Assembly: GCF_000686805.1 (NCBI RefSeq)
Contig: NZ_JMLP01000016.1
Coordinates: 62,001-126,000 of the forward strand
Direction: 5' to 3'
Length of the DNA: 64,000 bases
Source of the DNA: Bacillus sp. UNC41MFS5
GTDB taxonomy: Bacteria > Bacillota > Bacilli > Bacillales_B > DSM-18226
Below the pieces are notes generated by a model. That model did no database searches, had not been told where the DNA came from, and saw only the letters and a list, made by a program, of their open reading frames with translations. Below, in pieces: positions 16,289-24,656 of the stretch (position 1 is its first letter; the number at the start of each line of letters is the position of its first letter). The position numbers were made by a program, and so were the translations under genes.

Positions 16289-18388
16289 ATGTTAAAAAGA
16301 AAATCAAGCTATACAAAATTGGCAGCACCGCTCTTGTGTACAGCATTATTATTTGGCTGCAGCAATAGCAATAGCAACAGCAACAACACAGACACGGCAA
16401 GCAACAGCGTAACCCAGGTAAACGCAGAAAGTTTGAGTACGATTGGCGATAAAAATATTGCCGATGTCATCAGCGGGACAGTGACGTATGACAAAGAGGA
16501 TCTATACAGTGACTGGAAAAGCGAAGATACAACATCGATTCAATTAAATGGTACAGGAGCTGTAATAGAAGGTTCCAGCGGGGCAGTCGCAGATGGCAAT
16601 ATCATTGCAATCAAAACTTCAGGGACCTACGTCATCAGCGGTAAATTAAATGACGGACAAATCATTGTTGATGCAGAAGATAAAGCAACTGTCAGGCTTG
16701 TGCTAAATGGAGTTGACATCAATTCCTCCACGAATGCACCTATTTATGTGAAGAAAGCAGAAAAAACGGTCATTTCCCTCGAAAAAGGAACGGAAAACAC
16801 CATCACGGATGGTAAACAATACGACTTAGAAGGCTCAGAAGATGAACCGAATGCAGCCATCTTCAGTAAAGATAATCTTACTATTAACGGCACAGGGAAA
16901 TTAACGGTTAAAGGCAATTACAATAACGGCATCACAAGTAAAGATGAGTTAAGAATAACCGGCGGGACCATTGAAATAGAAGCGGCCGATGATGGCTTAA
17001 TGGGCCGCGATTTATTAGCGGTTAAAGAGGGCAAGCTCACCATAAAAGCAGGCGGAGACGCAATCAAATCTACAAACGATAAAGATACTTCCAAAGGGAT
17101 CGTTGCGATTGAAGGTGGAACATTCGACCTTACAGCAGAAAAGGATGGGATTCAAGCTATCACATCATTATGGATCGCTGATGGAGACTTTTCCATTACC
17201 ACAGGTGGCGGCAGTCCTGAAACGATTGCCACAAAAGAAGCAGGCGGTCCAATGTCAGGTCAAACCAATACCACAACAACGACTACTGAAGCGGAATCTG
17301 AAAGTGCGAAAGGATTAAAAGCCGGAACAGAGGTGGCAATCGGCGGCGGAACGTTTGATATGGATACGTTTGACGATGCCATCCATAGTAATAACAGCGT
17401 GACGATAACAGGAGGAAAATTAGCGATTGCTGCCGGCGATGACGGGATTCATGGGGATTCAGCCATCCTCACTAAGGGCGGCGATATCACCATCCGGAAG
17501 AGTTATGAAGGAATGGAAAGTAAAATCATCACCATCGCTGATGGTAACGTCGAGGTGAATGCTAGTGATGATGGTATTAATATTGGCGGAGGCAATGACG
17601 GCTCCAATCCGGACATGCAATCAACCTCTTCTGAAAACCTATTGCTGTCCATTAAAGGCGGCAATGTATATGTAAATGCAGAGGGGGATGGACTGGATTC
17701 AAACGGTTCTATTTCGATGACAGACGGTACAGTGATGGTCAGCGGTCCGACCAATGCTGGCAACGGGGCGCTTGATTATAACGGAACATTTGACATAAGC
17801 GGCGGCACCCTGATTGCTGCAGGAAGTGCCGGAATGGCGCAGGCTCCATCTGATAGCTCAAAACAGTACTCCATGCATATGACTTATCCGGAAACACAGA
17901 AGGCAGGAACACTCCTTCATTTGGAAGACAGTAAAGGAAATACCATCGTAACGTTTGCACCGGAAAAGGACTACCAAACCGTAGTGATCAGTTCCCCAAA
18001 ACTTGAAAAAGGAAGTACCTGCACCCTTTATTCAGGCGGCTCAACGACTGGAAGTAATACAAATGGATTCTATAAGGATGGAGATTATTCTGGAGGTACA
18101 AAGGTAGTTAATTTTAAAATTGAGGATTCGGTCACATGGCTGAATGAATCCGGAATTACCACTCCTGCAAGCACTGGCCCTGGCGGAGGCGGTGGTCCTG
18201 GCGGCGGCCTAGACGGCGGCGGGGGCAACCGTGCTGATATGTTCTCCAATCTCGATGAAGATACGAAAGCGCAGGCCGAGGATATTATGGAAAAAGAACG
18301 AGCAGGTACGATTACAAGAGAAGAGGCCCAAACTCAACTAAAAGAATTGGGTATTGATTTTTCAGCGGGTAAAGGCCCGCAGCAATAG
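16289..18388 (+). CDS. Cthe_2159-like carbohydrate-binding domain lipoprotein
   Basis: 699 aa. ATG 16289 is used because AAAGGAGC lies 6 bases upstream; the open frame begins at 16232. The lipobox LFGC (Cys24) predicts a surface lipoprotein, followed by an Asn/Ser-rich linker. Residues 60-600 form a repetitive right-handed beta-helix typical of the PF14262 family (repeated ITGG, AADDG, DDGIHG and NASDDGINIGGGNDG turns that look Ca2+-binding). A Gly-rich linker (GGGGGPGGGLDGGGG) and a short acidic helical tail follow. Relatives bind acidic polysaccharides such as polygalacturonate. It is divergent from the VTC/DUF4956 pair, a frequent association. Confidence 0.85.
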   Translation: MLKRKSSYTKLAAPLLCTALLFGCSNSNSNSNNTDTASNSVTQVNAESLSTIGDKNIADVISGTVTYDKEDLYSDWKSEDTTSIQLNGTGAVIEGSSGAVADGNIIAIKTSGTYVISGKLNDGQIIVDAEDKATVRLVLNGVDINSSTNAPIYVKKAEKTVISLEKGTENTITDGKQYDLEGSEDEPNAAIFSKDNLTINGTGKLTVKGNYNNGITSKDELRITGGTIEIEAADDGLMGRDLLAVKEGKLTIKAGGDAIKSTNDKDTSKGIVAIEGGTFDLTAEKDGIQAITSLWIADGDFSITTGGGSPETIATKEAGGPMSGQTNTTTTTTEAESESAKGLKAGTEVAIGGGTFDMDTFDDAIHSNNSVTITGGKLAIAAGDDGIHGDSAILTKGGDITIRKSYEGMESKIITIADGNVEVNASDDGINIGGGNDGSNPDMQSTSSENLLLSIKGGNVYVNAEGDGLDSNGSISMTDGTVMVSGPTNAGNGALDYNGTFDISGGTLIAAGSAGMAQAPSDSSKQYSMHMTYPETQKAGTLLHLEDSKGNTIVTFAPEKDYQTVVISSPKLEKGSTCTLYSGGSTTGSNTNGFYKDGDYSGGTKVVNFKIEDSVTWLNESGITTPASTGPGGGGGPGGGLDGGGGNRADMFSNLDEDTKAQAEDIMEKERAGTITREEAQTQLKELGIDFSAGKGPQQ

Positions 18389-18413
18389 CACAAATCTAAA
18401 CAAATTTAGTCTG

Positions 18414-18450
18414 AAGGGCAGAGGCAATGAATTGCTCTGTCCTTTAGTTT
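18414..18450 (+). terminator. Terminator-like hairpin after the surface lipoprotein gene
   Basis: AAGGGCAGAGGCAAT and ATTGCTCTGTCCTT arms with a one-base bulge, then TAGTTT. The T-tail is weak. Confidence 0.5.
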
Positions 18451-18504
18451 ACGATTCGGCTCTGTTATTATTCATTGTTGATTTTCGTGTAGGTATGAGA
18501 ATTC

Positions 18505-18691
18505 ATAGGCGGAGAATTTCCGGCTAATGTATATAGAGGAAGCTTAAGAAGCAGATATAAGCGGAGAAATTCCGTTTAACTGCTCTAAATAAGACTAAAT
18601 CCGTAGATTTGGAAAAATATAAGCGGAAAAACTTCCTTTATTTTTAAGGAAATATGGGTATTTTTCAGTTTAAACGGAATTTATCCGTTTA
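18505..18691. repeat. Cluster of four short palindromic repeats (AAGCGGA...TCCGTTT type)
   Basis: Units at about 18508-18525, 18557-18579, 18619-18640 and 18671-18691, for example AAGCGGAGAAATTCCGTTTA and TAAACGGAATTTATCCGTTT. All are versions of one palindrome. They fill most of the 18388-18952 gap, where no gene is seen. Confidence 0.65.
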
Positions 18692-18951
18692 TTTTTCAAA
18701 CACAGTGAAATCAACATTCAGTTATAACAGAGCCTACTATTAAAAAATGAAAGAGGGTGTCAATCTAGTGGAAGTTCAAAAGAAACGACTTTTAATATAA
18801 ACTATTAAACTAGGGATGGCTGGAAGTTAAATTGTTCGGAAAATTCAAAACACTAACCTTGTCCGCTAAAAAACTCTCTGATATAGTAAAAGTATGGAAA
18901 TATAAAACTAGGTTAAAAAAACTTATCATGTGGAAGGGTAAACTAAACAAT

Positions 18952-19884
18952 ATGAAACTAATAAATTATAAAGTGAGTTCGAATGATCAATCAAAATTTG
19001 GTGTGAAAACAGATGCCGGTATTGTAGACATTGTGAAGGCATGGGAAGCGGCGAATGAACCTCAGAATATTCCTCTATCATTAGAACAATGGTTACAAGC
19101 AGATGAAGACTCTAAACAACGTTTTCACCGTTTTGTTAATTCAAACAAGAATAACAACGATTTCATTATTCAAGAAGACCAGATTCAATATGGTCCATGT
19201 GTACCGAAAAGTGCAAAAATCATTTGTGTGGGTCTAAATTATCGGAAGCATGCGGAAGAATCAAATATGGAACCGCCTAAAACCCCTGTACTTTTTAACA
19301 AGTATGGCAATTCACTAGCTGGTCACGGTGAGAAAGTCGAGATTCCCGCAGATGCAAAGCAAGTTGATTATGAAGCAGAACTTGGAATCGTGATTGGAAA
19401 AAAAGCCAAAAATGTATCAAAGGAACGTGCACTAGATTATGTGGCAGGGTATTGCAATGCTAATGATTTATCCGCAAGGGACCTTCAATTCCGTACGAAT
19501 CAATGGCTATTAGGAAAAGCAATTGATGGTTTTTGTCCGGTTGGACCGTATCTTGTGACTGCAGAGGAAGTCGGCAATCCAAATCAGTTGAAAATTGAAA
19601 CAATCGTAAACGGTAAGGTTAGACAATCTTCCAATACAGCTGACATGATTTTTTATTGCGATGAGATTATTAGTTATATTTCCAACTATATAACGCTAGA
19701 GCCAGGTGATTTGATTATCACTGGAACACCTGAGGGAGTAATACTTGGTCTACCGGAACATGAGCAGGATTGGCTGACAGCTGGAGATGAAGTAACCATT
19801 AGGATTGAGAAACTTGGTGAATTAACAAACCAGATGACATTATCCTTGGTAAAAAACGAAGAGCATCAGCAATCAACAATGTAA
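18952..19884 (+). CDS. Fumarylacetoacetate hydrolase family protein
   Basis: 310 aa from ATG 18952 (MKLINYKV). The upstream open stretch from 18832 is not conserved-looking. FAH-family signatures are KIICVGLNYRKHAEESN, PVLFNKYGNSLAGHGE, the metal-binding DYEAELGIVIGK, YCNANDLSARDLQFR and ITGTPEGVILG; the metal acids are Glu/Glu/Asp as in the family. Members hydrolyse or decarboxylate acylpyruvates, or dehydrate 2-keto-3-deoxy sugar acids. The last is notable because a xylonate pathway lies 6 kb away, but an intervening operon on the other strand makes a link only speculative. GGAAGGG is 13 bases before the start, so initiation may be weak. Confidence 0.85.
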   Translation: MKLINYKVSSNDQSKFGVKTDAGIVDIVKAWEAANEPQNIPLSLEQWLQADEDSKQRFHRFVNSNKNNNDFIIQEDQIQYGPCVPKSAKIICVGLNYRKHAEESNMEPPKTPVLFNKYGNSLAGHGEKVEIPADAKQVDYEAELGIVIGKKAKNVSKERALDYVAGYCNANDLSARDLQFRTNQWLLGKAIDGFCPVGPYLVTAEEVGNPNQLKIETIVNGKVRQSSNTADMIFYCDEIISYISNYITLEPGDLIITGTPEGVILGLPEHEQDWLTAGDEVTIRIEKLGELTNQMTLSLVKNEEHQQSTM

Positions 19885-19937
19885 AAGGGAATTTTTAAGG
19901 AAAGCTAATGTGCTCGGGCAATGTTAAGCAAGTTGAA

Positions 19938-19972
19938 GGGAGAAGTGCATCCATCGCACTTCTCTCTTTTTT
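19938..19972 (+). terminator. Rho-independent terminator of the FAH-family gene
   Basis: GAGAAGTGC, a 7-base loop and GCACTTCTC, followed by TCTTTTTTAT. Confidence 0.88.
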
Positions 19973-20053
19973 ATAGGCTTCTTTTCTAAAAGATTGTTGC
20001 TTTCAGAATATGTTCAAATTGTTTTCAAGTATCAGACTTCGAGAAAGAGCTAG

Positions 20054-20154
20054 TATTACGGACATTTCGCTTTGTCTCTTGGCAAGATTTGTCCGTAAGA
20101 ACCGCTATTACGGACATTTCACACTGTTGATTGAAGAGATTTGTCCGTAAGAAC
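20054..20154. repeat. Two tandem 52-bp repeats with inverted ends
   Basis: Each unit starts TATTACGGACATTTC and ends TTTGTCCGTAAGAAC; unit starts are at 20054 and 20106. TTACGGACA and TGTCCGTAA are inverted, so each unit can fold into a hairpin. The inner parts differ between units. The 19884-20370 gap holds these, the FAH terminator and two hairpins behind nspC. Confidence 0.7.
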
Positions 20155-20271
20155 ATGAGGTCAATTTTTGCTCATCTGAATTACGTTTGATGATTTTAAA
20201 TTTTAGTCATTTTTTTTAGAAAATCTTTCAAACTATATAAAAACAACTATGTTTACGAACACAGCTTTTTT

Positions 20272-20306
20272 ATAAAAAAAACCAGATCCTATATTAGAAT
20301 CTGGTT
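20272..20306 (-). terminator. Terminator of the carboxyspermidine operon
   Basis: On the minus strand AACCAGAT, an 11-base loop and ATCTGGTT precede TTTTTT. Confidence 0.8.
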
Positions 20307-20315
20307 CTTTCAATA

Positions 20316-20359
20316 GAAATTCAGATAAGGAAGGTAAACCCTTCACATATCTGAATTTC
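20316..20359 (-). other. Long perfect hairpin just behind the nspC stop codon
   Basis: GAAATTCAGATA and TATCTGAATTTC arms enclose a second GAAGG/CCTTC stem. It has no T-run. It may protect the 3' end of the operon mRNA. Confidence 0.6.
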
Positions 20360-20369
20360 TACTATTCTA

Positions 20370-21497
20370 TTAAGCTAGTCTCATTTTAAAATCTTGATAG
20401 CCAAATTGCTGCACAACCTGACAATCTCCATCTTTATCTTGAACAGCAATGGCAGGTAATGGCATCCCGTTAAACGTGGTGTTTTTGACCATCGTATAGA
20501 TAGCCATATCACCGAAAACTAAGCGATCACCGCTCTCTAATGGCTGATCAAAAGAATAATCTCCGATCACATCTCCTGTAAGACAGGTTTGCCCGCCAAG
20601 ACGATACGTATATGGCTTCTCGCCAGCTTCTCCTGATCCAAAAAGAGGAGGACGGTAAGGCATTTCCAAGACATCAGGCATATGGCAGGTGGCAGAAGTG
20701 TCAAGAATCGCAATCTCCATGCCGTTTTGATGTAAATCAAGTACGGATGTAATTAAGTACCCTGCATTTAGAGCAATCGCTTCTCCTGGCTCAAGGTAAA
20801 CTTCTAAACCGTATTTATCCTGCATTCCTTTAATGCACGCTTCTAGCCGCGGAATATCATAATCTTCTCTTGTGATATGATGACCACCGCCAAAGTTGAT
20901 CCATTCCATTTGCGGAAGAAACTCACCAAACTTTTCTTCGACTGCATTAAGAGTCGTTTCTAAGTCATCAGAGTTTTGCTGACAAAGGGTGTGGAAATGC
21001 AGTCCTGAAACACCTTCAAGCAAATCGGGACGAAAGTGTTCTTTAGTTACACCGAATCTTGAACCTGGGGAACAAGGATCATAGATTTCATGTCCCACTT
21101 GGGTAGAACACTCTGGATTGATGCGCAAGCCAACTTTCCTGCCAGCTTGAAGTGCTTTATCTTTAAATTTCTCCAACTGTGAGAAAGAATTGAAAATAAT
21201 ATGATCGCAAATAGAGATAATCTCATCGATTTCATCTGCGCGATAGGCAGGGGCAAAGACATGATTCTCTTTGCCCATTTCCTCGTAACCTAGTCGTGCT
21301 TCGTACAAACCGCTTGCGGTTGTTCCACTTAAATACTCCCCAATGAGAGGATAAAATTTTGTCATCGAAAACGCCTTTTGCGCTAAAACAATCTTAGCAC
21401 CTGTGCGTTTCATGACACCGTTTAGGATTTTGAGATTTTTTTCCACAAGACCTTCATCAACGACATAACACGGTGTTGGTAATTCTTCAAACCGCAT
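20370..21497 (-). CDS. nspC: Carboxynorspermidine / carboxyspermidine decarboxylase
   Basis: PLP enzyme of the alanine-racemase-fold decarboxylase group (fold III), removing CO2 from carboxy(nor)spermidine to give (nor)spermidine. TPCYVVDEGLVEKNL is the usual start, AKIVLAQKAF holds the PLP lysine, and INFGGGHHITR, VYLEPGEAIALNAG and the C-terminal GQTCLTGDVIGDYSF with the conserved Cys and Asp are present. 375 aa from ATG 21497, which begins one base after the TAA of the upstream gene. The frame extends to 21548 inside that gene but without homologous sequence. It is co-transcribed with the synthase gene. Confidence 0.93.
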   Translation of the reverse strand: MRFEELPTPCYVVDEGLVEKNLKILNGVMKRTGAKIVLAQKAFSMTKFYPLIGEYLSGTTASGLYEARLGYEEMGKENHVFAPAYRADEIDEIISICDHIIFNSFSQLEKFKDKALQAGRKVGLRINPECSTQVGHEIYDPCSPGSRFGVTKEHFRPDLLEGVSGLHFHTLCQQNSDDLETTLNAVEEKFGEFLPQMEWINFGGGHHITREDYDIPRLEACIKGMQDKYGLEVYLEPGEAIALNAGYLITSVLDLHQNGMEIAILDTSATCHMPDVLEMPYRPPLFGSGEAGEKPYTYRLGGQTCLTGDVIGDYSFDQPLESGDRLVFGDMAIYTMVKNTTFNGMPLPAIAVQDKDGDCQVVQQFGYQDFKMRLA

Positions 21498-21498
21498 C

Positions 21499-22737
21499 TT
21501 AACGAACAAGCTCCAACTCTTTAGCTTCTTCAGGCAATGCATCAACAAGCACAGGATTAAAGTCTTCTACCCATGGAAGTCCCCATTTATTTAACTCTTC
21601 CATGAATGGATCTGGATCAAATTCTTCAATATTGAATACGCCTGGTTTATTCCATTTTCCAGTCATAATCATCGCAGCACCGATCATTGCAGGAACGCCT
21701 GTTGTATAAGAGATGGCTTGAGAACCGACTTCTCTATAGCACTCTTGATGGTCACAAATATTGTATACGTAATAGGTTTTATCTTTTCCGTCTTTTTTCC
21801 CTTTGAAGATACAGCCGATGTTTGTTTTTCCAACTGTACGTGGACCAAGTGAAGCTGGATCAGGTAATACAGCCTTCAAGAATTGAAGTGGAATAATTTG
21901 TTTTCCTTCGAATTCAATTGGCTCGATAGAAGTCATTCCTACATTTTCAAGGGCTTTTAAGTGTGTAATATAACTTTGGCCAAATGTCATGAAGAAACGG
22001 ATACGTTTAATTCCTGGGATATTTTGCGCAAGAGATTCAAGCTCTTCATGGTATAACAAATACATGTCCTTTTGACCAACTTCAGCGAAGTTATATTCAC
22101 GTTTGATTTCCATTGGCTCCGTTTCAATCCATTCGCCGTTTTCCCAGTATCTTCCGTTAGCAGAAACCTCACGGATGTTGATTTCAGGATTAAAGTTTGT
22201 TGCAAACGGATAGCCGTGGTCGCCGCCATTACAGTCAAGAATGTCGATATATTCGATTTCGTCAAAGTAATGTTTTAATGCATAAGCAGAGAATACACCT
22301 GTTACACCAGGGTCAAAGCCGCTGCCTAAAAGAGCGGTAATTCCAGCTTTTTCAAAACGCTCGCGGTATTCCCACTGCCATTTATATTCAAATTTTGCCG
22401 TATCTTCTGGCTCATAGTTTGCTGTGTCCATATAGTGTGTTTTTGTTGCAAGACAAGCATCCATAATTGTTAAGTCCTGGTATGGTAAAGCTAGGTTCAT
22501 TACGATATCTGGTTTTACTTCATTAATTAAGGCAATTAATTCATCTACATTGTCAGCATCCACTTGTGCAGTCGTGATTTTGGTTTTACCGCCATCTAAT
22601 TTCGCTTTTAATTCATCACATTTTGATTTTGTACGACTCGCAATGCAAATCTCTTCAAATACTTCACTGTTTTGTACACATTTATGAATTGCTACTGAAG
22701 CCACGCCGCCGGCGCCAATAATAAGTGCTTTTCCCAT
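21499..22737 (-). CDS. Carboxynorspermidine synthase (saccharopine-dehydrogenase family)
   Basis: 412 aa. NAD(P)H-dependent enzyme that condenses aspartate semialdehyde with putrescine or diaminopropane to carboxyspermidine or carboxynorspermidine. Rossmann motif GAGGVASVAIHKC at the N-terminus; NYEPEDTAKFEYKWQWEYRERF, LLGSGFDPGVTGVFSAYALKHYFD and CNGGDHGYPFATNFNPEINIREV are diagnostic of this subgroup and not of lysine-pathway enzymes. Together with NspC it forms the alternative polyamine route. TTAGGAGATTAAG precedes the ATG. A long leader with an intrinsic terminator lies upstream. Confidence 0.92.
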   Translation of the reverse strand: MGKALIIGAGGVASVAIHKCVQNSEVFEEICIASRTKSKCDELKAKLDGGKTKITTAQVDADNVDELIALINEVKPDIVMNLALPYQDLTIMDACLATKTHYMDTANYEPEDTAKFEYKWQWEYRERFEKAGITALLGSGFDPGVTGVFSAYALKHYFDEIEYIDILDCNGGDHGYPFATNFNPEINIREVSANGRYWENGEWIETEPMEIKREYNFAEVGQKDMYLLYHEELESLAQNIPGIKRIRFFMTFGQSYITHLKALENVGMTSIEPIEFEGKQIIPLQFLKAVLPDPASLGPRTVGKTNIGCIFKGKKDGKDKTYYVYNICDHQECYREVGSQAISYTTGVPAMIGAAMIMTGKWNKPGVFNIEEFDPDPFMEELNKWGLPWVEDFNPVLVDALPEEAKELELVR

Positions 22738-22803
22738 TCTCTTAATCTCCTAACTGGTTAATTTTTTTAAGCAAAAAGAAAGTTAATTCCTTTAAAAATT
22801 CAC

Positions 22804-22855
22804 AACAAAAAAAGCAAGTGAATCATAACGCATAATCGCGCACAACACTTGCTTT
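22804..22855 (-). promoter_or_regulatory. Intrinsic terminator (attenuator candidate) in the leader of the polyamine operon
   Basis: On the minus strand AAAGCAAGTG, a 25-base loop and CACTTGCTTT continue into TTTTTGTTG, about 70 bases before the synthase ATG. A terminator in this place suggests regulated read-through, unless it ends an unseen transcript from further upstream. Confidence 0.6.
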
Positions 22856-22859
22856 AGAT

Positions 22860-23280
22860 ATAATCATCAATATTAAAAAAGCATACGTATACCGTAATAG
22901 AGGTCATACTACTACGATAAAGGTCCTTAAAAAATCAGTAAGGAAGCTCTATAATATTCAAAATATATCTTAATAGGATCAGAGTCTATATAGCAAATAA
23001 TTACTTTTACTACTCTTATTGACCGTTTCACAAGTTGTGTGCATATGCACTGGTTGTAAAGTAACCAACTTATAAAATTTGAGCTTTTAACTCAATCAAT
23101 AAGGCAACTAAAGTTGCCATTCGGCATTTGACCCGGCTGTCCGTATGGCCTTGACTTCTTGAAGGAAGTGGTCAAAAATTATCTGCTTGGAAAGATCCAG
23201 ACATATTGAATAATAGCTTTCCAATTTACGCACCTTCAATAATATCAGCAACAAATATAAATGGCAATAAAAATTTTTAA
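22860..23280 (-). other. Hairpin-rich untranslated stretch upstream of the polyamine operon
   Basis: No gene is seen. Read on the minus strand it contains GGCAAC-TTTA-GTTGCC (23117-23102), ACTTC-CTTCAA-GAAGT (about 23169-23154) and GTTGGTTACTTTACAACC (23068-23051). I compared it by eye with the cores of the T-box, lysine, SAM, TPP, FMN, cobalamin, glycine and c-di-GMP-I riboswitches and found none. It could be a structured leader or a decayed mobile element. Confidence 0.35.
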
Positions 23281-23371
23281 AAAATTGTCGGAAATTATTA
23301 GCAGGGAAACCAGTGGGTGGTTATAGGGCCTTTTAATGGGGGAAGGTGACCTAAAAAACGTCCCCATGGTC

Positions 23372-23404
23372 AAAAAAAACTGACCCCAATTTATGAGAGT
23401 CAGT
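23372..23404 (-). terminator. Terminator of the GH43 gene
   Basis: On the minus strand ACTGACTCTC and GGGGTCAGT arms are followed by TTTTTTTTG. Confidence 0.75.
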
Positions 23405-23415
23405 CGTCAATCTAA

Positions 23416-24399
23416 TTATTGATTTCCATAAGGGTCAATCGTTTGAATCGTTCCGTCTTCATTATACTTTAGTTCAGTGTATTTCACAGAGCGCTTATGA
23501 TTCACGCCATCTGATAACGAGCAATCGTGATAGAACAGATACCATTTATCATTAAATTGGACAATCGAATGATGTGTGGTCCAGCCAATGACAGGGGTAA
23601 GAATCGTCCCTTTAAACACAAATGGTCCTTGGGGATCTTCGCTTACCGCATAAACTATTTTATGAGTGGTACCGGTAGAATAGGATAGATAGTAGAGACC
23701 ATTGTATTTATGAACCCATGGTCCTTCAAAATATCTTCGGTCTTCATCACTTGCAAGAATCGGATTGCCGTTTTCATCGACAATGGAAATTTCTTTTGGT
23801 TCGCTTTTAAAAGTAAGCATATCGTCGCTTAGTTCAGCTACTCTTGGCCCTAAAGCAGGTTCTGTAGCTGCTGGACCCTCAGCATCTGGAGTAAATGTTC
23901 CTGTCTGCCATTTTTCCAACTGTCCTCCCCAAAGCCCGCCGAAATAAACATATGCTTTGTCATCTTCATCCACCAAGACAGCTGGATCAATGCTGAAGCT
24001 GCCTGGTATGTAATTTTCTTCTGGTGTAAAAGGTCCTGCCGGATTAGGGCTTGACGCGACCCCAATTCTGAAAATACCATCTTTATCTCTTGCTGGGAAA
24101 AATAAATAATACGTATTATTTTTGTATGCAGCATCTGGTGCCCAAAGCTGTTTACTTGCCCAAGGGATATCTTTTAAATGAAGTGCTTCTCCATGGTCTA
24201 CACATGTTGCATTTACGTCATCCATGGATAAAATATGGTAATCTTCCATCTTATATTGGTCACCATTATCATTAGATGGCTCATCATGATCAAGGTCATG
24301 AGAAGGATAAATATAAAGCTTACCTTCAAAGACATGTGCGGAAGGATCTGCTGTAAAAATATGCGTAACTAATGGTTCATTGGGCTTAGAGTTTTTCAT
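23416..24399 (-). CDS. Glycoside hydrolase family 43 protein, cytoplasmic
   Basis: Five-bladed propeller glycosidase, probably a beta-xylosidase or alpha-L-arabinofuranosidase acting on imported oligosaccharides. The catalytic triad is visible: base Asp in FTADPSAHVFEGKLYIYPSHD, pKa-tuning Asp in SFSIDPAVLVDED and acid Glu in RRYFEGPWVHKYNGLYYLSYS. Three successive ATGs occur at 24405, 24402 and 24399; the third lies 8 bases from GGGGAG and is preferred (327 aa). No signal peptide. Monocistronic, next to the IclR gene and the xylan island. Confidence 0.87.
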   Translation of the reverse strand: MKNSKPNEPLVTHIFTADPSAHVFEGKLYIYPSHDLDHDEPSNDNGDQYKMEDYHILSMDDVNATCVDHGEALHLKDIPWASKQLWAPDAAYKNNTYYLFFPARDKDGIFRIGVASSPNPAGPFTPEENYIPGSFSIDPAVLVDEDDKAYVYFGGLWGGQLEKWQTGTFTPDAEGPAATEPALGPRVAELSDDMLTFKSEPKEISIVDENGNPILASDEDRRYFEGPWVHKYNGLYYLSYSTGTTHKIVYAVSEDPQGPFVFKGTILTPVIGWTTHHSIVQFNDKWYLFYHDCSLSDGVNHKRSVKYTELKYNEDGTIQTIDPYGNQ

Positions 24400-24529
24400 C
24401 ATCATATCTCCCCATTAAATAGTTTAGATACTTACAATTTCATTATAACTGAAGTTAGATGACTTTGTATATCCAAACAACTAACTTTTTTTATAGCCCA
24501 TATATAAGTTCTGACTTATTAATAATGAC

Positions 24530-24604
24530 TGAAAATAAAAGGGGCTGTGTAAAATGCGGGATGTTAATTTCCACCTCGAGTATTTTAGAGGCTTGGACAG
24601 CCCC
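24530..24604 (-). terminator. Terminator of the IclR gene (long hairpin)
   Basis: GGGGCTGT and ACAGCCCC arms with an internal CCTC/GAGG stem. On the minus strand CCCC is followed by TTTTATTTTC. Confidence 0.65.
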
Positions 24605-24656
24605 AGTCTGAATAACAAGAACATGCTTTATATTAGTTGTAAACTATTTAGAAAAA

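Noticed and set aside
18952..19884. 2-keto-3-deoxy-xylonate dehydratase of a Weimberg pathway
   Set aside because: Some FAH-family members do this, but the gene is 6 kb from the xylonate operon with genes on the other strand between, and no alpha-ketoglutarate semialdehyde dehydrogenase is present.
21499..22737. Saccharopine dehydrogenase of lysine metabolism
   Set aside because: Bacilli lack that pathway and the gene is coupled to nspC; the diagnostic blocks match carboxynorspermidine synthase.
22741..23415. Known riboswitch or T-box before the polyamine operon
   Set aside because: I looked for T-box, lysine, SAM, TPP, FMN, cobalamin, glycine, purine and c-di-GMP-I core sequences on the minus strand and found none. 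Listed only as an unassigned leader.
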